Shown one piece after another: positions 1-5,081 of a DNA stretch of 5,081 nt. Origin of the DNA: Candidatus Competibacteraceae bacterium (GTDB taxonomy: Bacteria > Pseudomonadota > Gammaproteobacteria > Competibacterales > Competibacteraceae); contig JAGRHM010000166.1 in the NCBI GenBank assembly GCA_020445005.1, forward strand, positions 1 to 5,081, in the 5' to 3' direction. A program made the translations under genes and the position numbers. Positions within the stretch are counted from its first letter, which is position 1. Every line of letters begins with the position of its first letter. Below the pieces are notes generated by a model. The model saw nothing but the letters and a program-made list of their open reading frames with translations, ran no database searches and had not been told where the DNA came from.

Positions 1-518
1 TTCACTACCGGATGCAGAACGAAAAGACCGTTGAACGGGTCGCAGATACGGTAATGGCCACTGAATTCGGACTGTTCCGCGTATTGACTTACCAGGATGT
101 CGTGGGTCGGCAGGTGCATTTCGCGCTGGTCAAGGGCGAGATTCAGGCTGGCGAACCGGTGCTGGTGCGGGTGCATGTCCAGCATTTGCTCAGCGACCTG
201 TTGACTCTACAACTTCCCGACAGTGGTTGGCCCTTGCGCGATGCCCTGCAACGGGTGGCGAATGAATCAACCGGGATCCTGGTGCTGCTCAGTCGCCCGG
301 AGGATCCTGCGACGCTGATTCGGCGGATGCGCGGTTATCAATTTGGCGCTGGCGAAACCTCTCGCGCGGCTGATCCTTCCGCCGAATTGCGCACTTATGG
401 CATTGGCGCACAGATTCTGCTGGATATCGGCGTCCAGCGCATGCGCGTGCTGGGCGCGCCCAAACGTCTCAGCGGGCTGTCCGGTTTTAACCTGGAAGTC
501 GTCGAATATGTTTCCTGA
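1..518 (+). CDS. ribBA: RibBA-type protein, 3' part: end of DHBP synthase plus degenerate GTP cyclohydrolase II-like domain (RibBX type)
   Basis: This is a 5'-truncated gene; the reading frame is open from base 3 and 171 residues are visible. The first residues (HYRMQNEKTVERV) match the end of the RibB domain, 3,4-dihydroxy-2-butanone-4-phosphate synthase, which makes the four-carbon riboflavin precursor from ribulose 5-phosphate. From about visible residue 20 (TEFGLFRV) it becomes a GTP cyclohydrolase II-like domain, with VLVRVH, GILVLL, RTYGIGAQIL and the C-terminal GFNLEVVEYV. The visible part contains no cysteine. The positions where RibA has its three zinc ligands read VQHLLSD and LQLPDSG, and the RibA GRNIG-type motif is replaced by PEDPATLI. 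GTP cyclohydrolase II activity is therefore unlikely, and a separate ribA is expected elsewhere. This matches the known proteobacterial hybrid called RibBX, where only the RibB half is thought to be catalytic. ribH follows 39 bases downstream, consistent with a riboflavin operon. Any FMN riboswitch would lie outside the window. Confidence 0.9.
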   Translation, partial: HYRMQNEKTVERVADTVMATEFGLFRVLTYQDVVGRQVHFALVKGEIQAGEPVLVRVHVQHLLSDLLTLQLPDSGWPLRDALQRVANESTGILVLLSRPEDPATLIRRMRGYQFGAGETSRAADPSAELRTYGIGAQILLDIGVQRMRVLGAPKRLSGLSGFNLEVVEYVS

Positions 519-557
519 CCTTGTTATTCCCCAATTTATTATCACGGAATCCTAGCT

Positions 558-1034
558 ATGCAAGTCAACACTATAGAAGGCGACTTCACTCCACTTCAGG
601 ATGCCCGCTTAGCCCTAGTGGCGGCGCGCTTCAACAGCTTCATCGTGCAAAACCTGATTGACGGCGCGGTGGATGCCTTGCGCCGGCATGGGATGCCCGA
701 GACCAATATCGACCTGATCTGGACGCCCGGATCGTTTGAACTGCCCCTGGCCGCCCAGCGCTTGGCCGCCAGCGAACGCTATGACGGTATTGTCGCGCTG
801 GGCGCGATTATTCGCGGCGGCACTCCCCATTTCGAATACGTCGCCAGCGAGTGTGTGAAAGGATTGGCCGGCGTCTCGCTGAAGTACGATCTGCCGGTCG
901 GTTTCGGCGTGTTGACCGTGGACACGATTGAACAGGCGGTGGAGCGCGCCGGAACCAAGGCGGGCAACAAGGGCGTTGAAGCCGCGATGGCGGTGCTGGA
1001 AATGGTCAGCCTGCTGCGCCGACTGGAAAGTTGA
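558..1034 (+). CDS. ribH: 6,7-dimethyl-8-ribityllumazine synthase
   Basis: Lumazine synthase (158 residues, the usual length for bacterial RibH) condenses 3,4-dihydroxy-2-butanone 4-phosphate with 5-amino-6-ribitylaminouracil, the penultimate step of riboflavin synthesis in the cytoplasm. Family motifs appear in order: RFN at 24-26, WTPGSFELP at 55-63 (substrate ring and ribityl contacts), [14 protein letters not shown] at 82-95 with the conserved histidine H91, [13 protein letters not shown] at 115-127, and [11 protein letters not shown] at 129-139 with the phosphate-binding arginine R130. RibH normally assembles into pentamers or 60-mer shells; the sequence alone does not tell which applies here. 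The ATG at 558 is preceded by a modest GGAA at 546-549 with an 8-base spacer, and the protein starts at the expected place for the family. The gene lies between ribBX and nusB in one transcriptional direction, so its product uses the product of the preceding gene. Confidence 0.97.
   Translation: MQVNTIEGDFTPLQDARLALVAARFNSFIVQNLIDGAVDALRRHGMPETNIDLIWTPGSFELPLAAQRLAASERYDGIVALGAIIRGGTPHFEYVASECVKGLAGVSLKYDLPVGFGVLTVDTIEQAVERAGTKAGNKGVEAAMAVLEMVSLLRRLES
1025..1030 (+). promoter_or_regulatory. Ribosome binding site of nusB supporting its GTG start
   Basis: GGAAAG lies inside the last codons of ribH, 7 bases before the GTG at 1038. It supports a GTG start for nusB and suggests translational coupling, because ribosomes finishing ribH at 1034 end beside this start. 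Confidence 0.6.
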
Positions 1035-1037
1035 AAA

Positions 1038-1487
1038 GTGACCGAACCCCCTCGCAAAAATTTGCCCGGCAAACGCAGTTGGGCGCGGCGCTGCGCCGCG
1101 CAGGCATTGTATCAGTGGCAGATGACGGGTCAGGACCCGGCGATCATTGCCAGCGAGTTCCTGGCCGATCAGGATTTGCTCAAGGCCGATCCTGGTTATT
1201 TTCGAGAACTGGTGCATGAAACGCCTAAGTGCATGACCGAAATTGACGCTGCTTTGGAGCCGTTCCTGGATCGGCCACTAGTTCAGGTGGACCTGGTAGA
1301 ACAAGCCATTCTGCGCATCGGTGGCTATGAGTTAATGCAACGTCCCGACATCGCCTATCGGATCATCATCAACGAAGCTGTGGAGTTGGCCAAGCTGTTT
1401 GGCGCGGAACAGGGCCATCGTTTCGTCAACGGGGTGCTTGACAAGCTGGCTCATGTAATCCGGCCGGTCGAATGCGCCCGTCGCTGA
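1038..1487 (+). CDS. nusB: Transcription antitermination factor NusB
   Basis: NusB is a small all-helical RNA-binding protein. With NusE (ribosomal protein S10) it binds boxA in nascent rRNA leaders and helps RNA polymerase read through rRNA operons. The 149-residue product is slightly longer than E. coli NusB. It shows the N-terminal RNA-binding signature ARRCAAQALYQWQ at 16-28, YFRELV at 54-59, the DRPLVQVDLVEQAILRI region at 78-94 followed by YEL, and the C-terminal signature INEAVELAKLFGAE at 111-124 followed by GHRFVNGVLDKLA at 126-138. The start codon is GTG, 3 bases after the ribH stop, with GGAAAG upstream. Two in-frame TGA codons follow one another at 1485-1490. Co-transcription with riboflavin genes is common in proteobacteria. 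The gene after nusB is often thiL, but here a convergent hydrolase gene follows after 29 bases, so nusB probably ends the operon. I see no hairpin-plus-T-tract terminator in that gap. Confidence 0.96.
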   Translation: MTEPPRKNLPGKRSWARRCAAQALYQWQMTGQDPAIIASEFLADQDLLKADPGYFRELVHETPKCMTEIDAALEPFLDRPLVQVDLVEQAILRIGGYELMQRPDIAYRIIINEAVELAKLFGAEQGHRFVNGVLDKLAHVIRPVECARR

Positions 1488-1516
1488 TGATTTCCGACGA
1501 GCGGCATTGCGCGCGG

Positions 1517-2257
1517 TCATTCCCGCCGTTGCAAAAACCGGATGATCTCCAGCGCGAACGATTCTGCTCGCCAGGTACTGGTTGCAGTCACATGGGTTGC
1601 ATACGGCATGATCCAGAGTCCACAGTTTGGAATGGCGCCGAACATTTCCAGAATCTGATCCAGCGGCGCTACTGGGTCACGATCGCCGACCACGATCAGC
1701 GTCGGTTGAGTGATGCGCTCCAGAATCTCCAGATCGTGGGCATGATCGCTGGTCGCCGGTTCCAGCGCTTCTGAAACCCGCAGGATGACGTCCTCCCAGG
1801 CATCCGGCCCGCCCTGGGGATGATGAACGTCGCTTAGCCATTTGTGCATCCCCACGCTGCGCCAGTACTCCGGGTCAGCCATATTGCGGGTTCCGGCATA
1901 GGTGACTTCATCCTTGCGGTAGCCGATCCGATACAATACCAGCCGTTTCACCCGTGCGGGGTAGTGAAGGGTTAGCCACAGCGCCACTGCCCCGCCCATG
2001 GAGGAACCCACTAGATTCGCTGCTGGCAACGTCAATTCATCCATCAACTCCAACACAGCGCGGCCCATATCGCTGACGGCAAGACGGTCGGCGATCATGG
2101 GACTGCGGCCATGCCCCAGATGGTCGGGCGTGATGACCCGAAAGTGGCGCGCTAAAACAGGCGCTTGTGGTTGCCACTCCGCGCTGCTCATGCCACCGCT
2201 GTGCAAGAGAATCAGCGGCTCGCCCTGGCCGCTTTCGGTGTAATGCAGGATCGTCAT
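1517..2257 (-). CDS. Alpha/beta-fold hydrolase of unknown substrate
   Basis: The 246-residue protein has the full alpha/beta-hydrolase layout: HSGG oxyanion-loop motif at 19-22, DHLGHGRS at 45-52 after beta-strand 4, nucleophile elbow GSSMGG at 84-89 with S86 as the likely nucleophile, GDRDP at 191-195 with D194 as the likely acid, and H222 (PYATHV) as the likely base. A variable cap region runs from about 110 to 180. No signal peptide is seen, so it is probably cytoplasmic. It could be an esterase, a lactonase or a C-C bond hydrolase of the MhpC/enol-lactonase kind; the sequence does not decide. The frame stays open upstream to base 2764 on this strand. The ATG at 2257 is chosen because it has a Shine-Dalgarno sequence and a TATAAT box just upstream, because the protein then begins at the usual distance from the first beta-strand, and because a longer form would overlap the neighbouring hydrolase gene. 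It converges with nusB across 29 bases and diverges from the next hydrolase. Confidence 0.9.
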   Translation of the reverse strand: MTILHYTESGQGEPLILLHSGGMSSAEWQPQAPVLARHFRVITPDHLGHGRSPMIADRLAVSDMGRAVLELMDELTLPAANLVGSSMGGAVALWLTLHYPARVKRLVLYRIGYRKDEVTYAGTRNMADPEYWRSVGMHKWLSDVHHPQGGPDAWEDVILRVSEALEPATSDHAHDLEILERITQPTLIVVGDRDPVAPLDQILEMFGAIPNCGLWIMPYATHVTATSTWRAESFALEIIRFLQRRE

Positions 2258-2266
2258 GCCGATATG

Positions 2267-2272
2267 CTCTCT
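2267..2272 (-). promoter_or_regulatory. Ribosome binding site of the leftward hydrolase
   Basis: On the minus strand this reads AGAGAG, 9 bases before the ATG at 2257. It favours that ATG over the open but unsupported extension further upstream. Confidence 0.55.
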
Positions 2273-2286
2273 ATAAAATAAACGGC

Positions 2287-2299
2287 GGCTATTATAGCC
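2287..2299. promoter_or_regulatory. Perfect 13-base palindrome over the -10 box, possible operator
   Basis: GGCTAT-T-ATAGCC is a perfect inverted repeat centred on base 2293, and it contains the TATAAT box of the leftward hydrolase. A dyad at this position could be a repressor site, but six-base arms over a TATAAT-like core can also arise by chance. No regulator gene is in the window. Confidence 0.3.
2291..2296 (-). promoter_or_regulatory. -10 box of the leftward hydrolase promoter
   Basis: The minus strand reads TATAAT, an exact sigma-70 -10 consensus, 33 bases before the ATG at 2257. The predicted transcript start is near 2284, giving a leader of about 27 bases. The -35 position at 17-base spacing (2314-2319, minus strand TCGGGA) matches the consensus at only three of six bases, so the promoter may be weak or need an activator. 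Confidence 0.5.
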
Positions 2300-2346
2300 A
2301 TCCGGTTTGGCTTTCCCGATAATTCGGTCATTTAGATGCCTTATTT

Positions 2347-2382
2347 CCCACCCTAATCCTCCCCTCAGGGGAGAGAGAGGAG
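2347..2382. repeat. C-rich/G-rich palindromic stretch resembling a dispersed intergenic repeat
   Basis: A pyrimidine-rich arm (CCCACCCTAATCCTCCCC) is followed by a short turn and a purine-rich arm (GGGGAGAGAGAGGAG). The core hairpin is CTCCCC at 2359-2364, loop TCA, and GGGGAG at 2368-2373. This resembles, from memory, the CCCTCACCC...CCCTCTCCC...GGGAGAGGG type of dispersed intergenic repeat found in many proteobacteria. Only one copy is in the window, so repeat status is inferred. Its right arm supplies the Shine-Dalgarno sequence of the next gene. Confidence 0.4.
2378..2382 (+). promoter_or_regulatory. Ribosome binding site of the rightward hydrolase
   Basis: AGGAG lies 10 bases before the ATG at 2393. 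It supports that start over the second in-frame ATG at 2399, which would be 16 bases away. It overlaps the right arm of the repeat-like hairpin. Confidence 0.6.
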
Positions 2383-2392
2383 CACGTTTTCG

Positions 2393-3244
2393 ATGAGCAT
2401 GACTTCCCGCTATTATCGCGCCCTCGGTCCCCACGGCTTCCATCGAGTTCACTACACCGAATGGGGCGATCCCGACAATCCTAAAGTCCTGGTCTGTGTC
2501 CACGGGTTGACCCGCACCGGTCGTGATTTCGATTTTCTGGCCGCCACGTTGGAACAGGAATATCGAGTGCTTTGCCCGGACGTCGTCGGACGAGGTCAAA
2601 GCGACTGGCTGACCGACAAAGCGGACTATACCTATCCGCTTTACGTGAACGACATGGCTATGCTGCTGGCGCGCATTGACGCCGAGCGGGTGGATTTTGT
2701 CGGTACATCGATGGGGGGACTCATCGGCCTGTTCCTGGCCAGTCATACCGGGACTCCGATCCACAAGCTGGTTATCAATGATATTGGTCCGCGCATTCCC
2801 GCTGCGGGACTGGAGCGGGTTGCGGATTATGTCGGCCAGATTATCGTCTTTGAAAGCATTGATAAAATGGAGCGATTCCTGCGCACGATCGCCGCCGCAT
2901 TCGGCAATTTAACGGATGAGCAATGGCGGCATATGACGGTGCATAGCGCCCGGCGACTGGAGGATGGCCGCTACACGCTGGCTTACGATCCGGGCATCGC
3001 CGTGAATTTTAAGACGCTGGACTTGAAGGATATTGACCTGTGGCCATTGTGGGACGCTGTACCCTGCCCAACCCTGGTACTGCGCGGCGAATACTCCGAC
3101 ATACTGGATCATGCTGACGCGGTCGCCATGACCGAACGCGGCCCCAAGGCGAAATTGATCGAGTTTCCCGGTATGGGCCATGCCCCGGCGCTGATGGCCG
3201 ATGATCAAATCGCCGTAGTACGCGACTGGCTGCTGGCGGACTGA
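2393..3244 (+). CDS. Alpha/beta-fold hydrolase of unknown substrate
   Basis: The 283-residue protein has all alpha/beta-hydrolase landmarks: VHYTEWGDP at 19-27 on the first strands, oxyanion motif VHGLTRTGRDFD at 36-47, PDVVGRGQSDW at 62-72, nucleophile elbow GTSMGG at 104-109 with S106, NDIGPRIP at 129-136, likely acid D236 (GEYSDIL), and likely base H263 (GMGHAP). The triad is complete, so it is probably an active hydrolase. The NDIGP segment and the RGxxSDIL form of the acid motif are shared with a group of proteobacterial hydrolases that mostly lack a defined substrate. No signal peptide or membrane segment is seen, so it is likely cytoplasmic. It diverges from the other hydrolase at 1517-2257 but differs from it outside the catalytic motifs (cap, N-terminus and length), so the two are not a recent duplication. 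I see no clear sigma-70 promoter in front; GATAAT at 2318-2323 lacks a -35 partner. It converges with the transporter gene, with 8 bases between stops. Confidence 0.9.
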   Translation: MSMTSRYYRALGPHGFHRVHYTEWGDPDNPKVLVCVHGLTRTGRDFDFLAATLEQEYRVLCPDVVGRGQSDWLTDKADYTYPLYVNDMAMLLARIDAERVDFVGTSMGGLIGLFLASHTGTPIHKLVINDIGPRIPAAGLERVADYVGQIIVFESIDKMERFLRTIAAAFGNLTDEQWRHMTVHSARRLEDGRYTLAYDPGIAVNFKTLDLKDIDLWPLWDAVPCPTLVLRGEYSDILDHADAVAMTERGPKAKLIEFPGMGHAPALMADDQIAVVRDWLLAD

Positions 3245-3252
3245 ATTTCAAA

Positions 3253-4158
3253 TCAGCCGGCTGTTCGCCCATACACCGTCGCCAGCCAAATGCCCAAAGC
3301 AATCAAGGCAATCCCGGCGGCGTGGAAAACGTATAGTCGTTCGCCAAGGAAAATCATCGCCAGCACCGCGCCAAAGGCCGGCATCAGATGTAGAAACTGG
3401 CCGGCGCGATTGGCGCCTAATTCGGCTACCGCCCGGTTCCAGAAGATGTAGGCCAGAATGGAGGGAAACAGCGCCAGATAGAGAATGCTGACGATGGTTG
3501 CCGTATTGAGCATGAAAAATCGGTCATGAGCCAGATCCCAGCCATACAACGGCGTCAGAAGAATAACGCCAATGATCATGGTCGCCGCCTGGAAATTTAA
3601 TGGCTCCAGTTGCGCCGGGCGCCAGCGTAAACAAACCGAGTACAAGGCCCAACTCAACACCGCTGCCAGAATCCACAGGTCACCGGAATTGACCTGCTGC
3701 GCCAGCAAATTCCCTGGGGCGCCGCGACTGACAATGGCCAACACGCCCGACAGCGACAAAGCAATGCCCAGCATCTGCCAGCCGGTCACGGTCTGGCGCA
3801 ACAGCAGGAAGGACAGGGCGACAATCAGGACCGGCGTGATGGACAACATAATCACCGCGTTGGTCACGGTGGTAGTTTGCAGGCCGATATAGACGCAGGT
3901 GTTAAAATTCACCACGCCCAGCAAGCTGAGCCACAACAGGATCGGCCAATGTCGGCGCAGCAGTGGGCCTTGTCGACGCAGCGAGTTCCAGACGAAAGGG
4001 AGTAGAATCAGCAGCGCCACCGCCCAACGCCAGAATGACAGGGAAAAGGGCGTGAAAACGGTATGCACCGCCCGGCCCAGGACAAAATTCCCGGACCAGA
4101 ACAAGGTAGTTAGCACCAAAAGCAAATAGGGCGAGGGATGCCAGGAAGATGGATTCAT
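3253..4158 (-). CDS. EamA/DMT-family membrane transporter
   Basis: The 301-residue inner-membrane protein consists of two EamA repeats of about five helices each, roughly residues 10-144 and 160-295. This is the usual size and layout for drug/metabolite transporters that export amino acids or other small metabolites. The first helix carries the family-typical FWSGNFVLGRA at 20-30. Other visible segments include helices near 38-57, 72-93, 99-119 and 127-144; the second repeat contains WALYSVCLRWRP near 170-181 and ends with FLGER followed by a final helix (GIALIALGIWLA). The substrate cannot be read from the sequence. The frame extends 27 bases further to a TTG at 4185, but neither start has a good Shine-Dalgarno sequence. 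ATG 4158 is preferred because it places helix 1 at residue 10, as is usual. The gene is divergent from the DAHP synthase gene, which allows but does not show a link to aromatic amino acid export. Confidence 0.9.
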   Translation of the reverse strand: MNPSSWHPSPYLLLVLTTLFWSGNFVLGRAVHTVFTPFSLSFWRWAVALLILLPFVWNSLRRQGPLLRRHWPILLWLSLLGVVNFNTCVYIGLQTTTVTNAVIMLSITPVLIVALSFLLLRQTVTGWQMLGIALSLSGVLAIVSRGAPGNLLAQQVNSGDLWILAAVLSWALYSVCLRWRPAQLEPLNFQAATMIIGVILLTPLYGWDLAHDRFFMLNTATIVSILYLALFPSILAYIFWNRAVAELGANRAGQFLHLMPAFGAVLAMIFLGERLYVFHAAGIALIALGIWLATVYGRTAG

Positions 4159-4232
4159 GAGGATGGACGATCGTTTACTTTTCAACGGGATTTACGCGCA
4201 TTCGGTTTAGTTGGCTGCGCCGCTCCCGCCCC

Positions 4233-4238
4233 ATCATA
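4233..4238 (-). promoter_or_regulatory. Possible -10 box for the transporter gene
   Basis: The minus strand reads TATGAT (five of six consensus bases) in the 100-base gap between the divergent transporter and DAHP synthase genes. No good -35 box lies at normal spacing, and the leader would be about 70 bases, so this is tentative. I see no convincing promoter for the DAHP synthase gene in the same gap; TTGGCT at 4211-4216 lacks a matching -10. Confidence 0.2.
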
Positions 4239-4248
4239 CGCAACTTTC

Positions 4249-4253
4249 AGGAA
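4249..4253 (+). promoter_or_regulatory. Ribosome binding site of the DAHP synthase gene
   Basis: AGGAA lies 5 bases before the ATG at 4259 and fixes that start. Confidence 0.65.
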
Positions 4254-4258
4254 TAGCG

Positions 4259-5081
4259 ATGCCCGAACCGACGCCACAGGCGCAATTTCCCTGGACCCCG
4301 GACGGTTGGCGAAACCGGCCAGCGGTGCAGATGCCGGATTATGAAGATGCCGTGGCGCTGGCTGAGGTCGAGGAGCGGCTAGCGCATTCATTGCCGTTGG
4401 TATTTACTGGCGAAATCGACGCCTTACGCATACAACTGGCCGAGGTTGCCGCTGGCCGCGCTTTTCTGTTGCAGGGCGGCGATTGCGCCGAAAGCTTTGG
4501 CGATTTTAACGAGCGCGCCATCACCGACACGTTCCGGGTGCTGTTGCAAATGGCGGTGATTCTGACCTTTGCTGCGGCCTGTCCCGTGGTCAAGGTCGGG
4601 CGGCTAGCGGGGCAGTTCGCCAAACCGCGCAGCGCCCCGGTGGAGACTCGCGAGGGAGTCAATCTGCCCAGTTACCGGGGCGATATGGTCAACGGTCTCG
4701 ACTTTACCCCGGAAGCGCGCCGGCCCGATCCGCGCCGCCAGTTGCGCGCCTATTCCCAGTCGGCGGCAACGCTGAATCTGCTGCGGGCGCTGGCCCAGGG
4801 CGGTTTTGCCGATTTACACCGGGTTCAGCAATGGAACCTGGATTTTTTACGCGCCAGTCCGCAGGGGACCCGTTACCGCGATCTCGCCGGGCGCATCAGC
4901 GAAACCCTAGCCTTCATCCGCGCTTGCGGGCTGGACGCTGCGACGGATCCGCAGGTGCGGCAGGTGCAATTTTACACCTCACATGAGGCGTTGTTGCTCG
5001 GTTATGAGCAGGCGCTGACCCAGCGCGATCCGCTCAGCGGCGCATGGTGCGATGGTTCCGCACACTTTTTATGGATCGGCG
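4259..5081 (+). CDS. Class II 3-deoxy-7-phosphoheptulonate (DAHP) synthase, 5' part
   Basis: The first 274 residues are visible; the gene runs off the right edge, and class II enzymes are usually about 450 residues. The enzyme condenses phosphoenolpyruvate with erythrose 4-phosphate, the first step of the shikimate pathway to aromatic amino acids. Diagnostic class II (plant/Mycobacterium-type) motifs are [11 protein letters not shown] at 70-80 with metal-ligand cysteine C76, [16 protein letters not shown] at 110-125 with phosphate-binding residues R115, K122 and R124, [11 protein letters not shown] at 136-146, AQGGFADLH at 179-187, and [17 protein letters not shown] at 238-254. The later metal ligands lie outside the window. 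[12 protein letters not shown] at 263-274 differs slightly from the WYDCSAH-type sequence I recall for the family. The N-terminus ([10 protein letters not shown] at 12-21) is typical and supports this start. I leave the symbol empty because class II enzymes are variously called aroF, aroG or aroH. It is divergent from the EamA transporter gene. Confidence 0.95.
   Translation, partial: MPEPTPQAQFPWTPDGWRNRPAVQMPDYEDAVALAEVEERLAHSLPLVFTGEIDALRIQLAEVAAGRAFLLQGGDCAESFGDFNERAITDTFRVLLQMAVILTFAAACPVVKVGRLAGQFAKPRSAPVETREGVNLPSYRGDMVNGLDFTPEARRPDPRRQLRAYSQSAATLNLLRALAQGGFADLHRVQQWNLDFLRASPQGTRYRDLAGRISETLAFIRACGLDAATDPQVRQVQFYTSHEALLLGYEQALTQRDPLSGAWCDGSAHFLWIG

Noticed and set aside
615..1217. A 200-residue minus-strand open frame opposite ribH and nusB.
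   Set aside because: It is antisense to two conserved genes, has low-complexity H/Q/R-rich composition, and no motif or ribosome binding site was seen.
1472..1774. A plus-strand open frame after nusB, a candidate for a thiL-like or small gene.
   Set aside because: It lies mainly opposite the leftward hydrolase, its translation has no thiL features, and it looks like a complementary-strand shadow.
2258..2764. An open frame on the minus strand continuing the leftward hydrolase N-terminally by 169 residues, antisense to the start of the next hydrolase.
   Set aside because: The extension has no alpha/beta-hydrolase or other recognisable motif, reads through the promoter and repeat-like region, and overlaps a well-supported gene. 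A good Shine-Dalgarno sequence and TATAAT box support the internal ATG at 2257.
3226..3300. Possible bidirectional terminator between the convergent hydrolase and transporter, based on CAGCCGGCTG (3254-3263) and a TGGCTGCTGGCG/CGCCAGCCA pairing.
   Set aside because: The pairing is imperfect and widely spaced, lies within coding sequence, and has no T-tract. Such GC-rich self-complementarity is common at this base composition.
4159..4258. Possible TyrR-like operator formed by two TTTAC copies at 4174-4178 and 4191-4195 upstream of the DAHP synthase.
   Set aside because: The copies are direct rather than inverted and do not match the TGTAAA-N6-TTTACA box.
4339..4662. A minus-strand open frame opposite the DAHP synthase start.
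   Set aside because: The plus strand encodes strongly conserved class II DAHP synthase motifs across the same bases; the minus-strand translation is Ser/Ala/Arg-rich with no recognisable domain.
1..5081. A defence, mobile or otherwise undescribed multi-gene system.
   Set aside because: All well-supported genes belong to familiar families (riboflavin synthesis, NusB, hydrolases, EamA transporter, DAHP synthase), with no mobile-element genes, phase-variation repeats, tandem arrays or marked composition shift.

Overview
This window looks like an ordinary chromosomal segment of a moderately GC-rich proteobacterium, most likely a gammaproteobacterium. The suggestion rests on three things: the gene order ribBX-ribH-nusB, a RibB protein fused to a cysteine-free GTP-cyclohydrolase-II-like domain, and a class II DAHP synthase. 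Nothing here fixes the genus. Genes are densely packed and similar in base composition. I see no rRNA, tRNA, CRISPR array, insertion sequence, integrase or attachment site.

Bases 1-1487 (+ strand) are the end of a riboflavin operon. The 3' part of a ribBA-type gene (RibBX variant) comes first, then ribH 39 bases later, then nusB 3 bases after ribH. RibB makes 3,4-dihydroxy-2-butanone 4-phosphate, which RibH condenses with the ribitylaminouracil intermediate. NusB is a transcription antitermination factor commonly co-transcribed with ribH. thiL, which often follows nusB, is not next.

Bases 1517-3244 hold two alpha/beta-fold hydrolases transcribed away from each other, separated by a 135-base regulatory interval. 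The leftward gene has a consensus TATAAT box inside a perfect 13-base palindrome. The rightward gene has its ribosome binding site at the edge of a C-rich/G-rich hairpin that resembles a dispersed intergenic repeat. The substrates of both enzymes are unknown.

Bases 3253-4158 (- strand) encode a ten-helix EamA/DMT-family transporter, ending 8 bases from the convergent second hydrolase. A 100-base interval separates it from a divergent class II DAHP synthase starting at 4259, the first enzyme of aromatic amino acid synthesis, which runs off the right edge.

I found no candidate for a new multi-gene system. The points most worth a second look are the degenerate RibX domain, the palindrome over the promoter, and the repeat-like hairpin next to a ribosome binding site.
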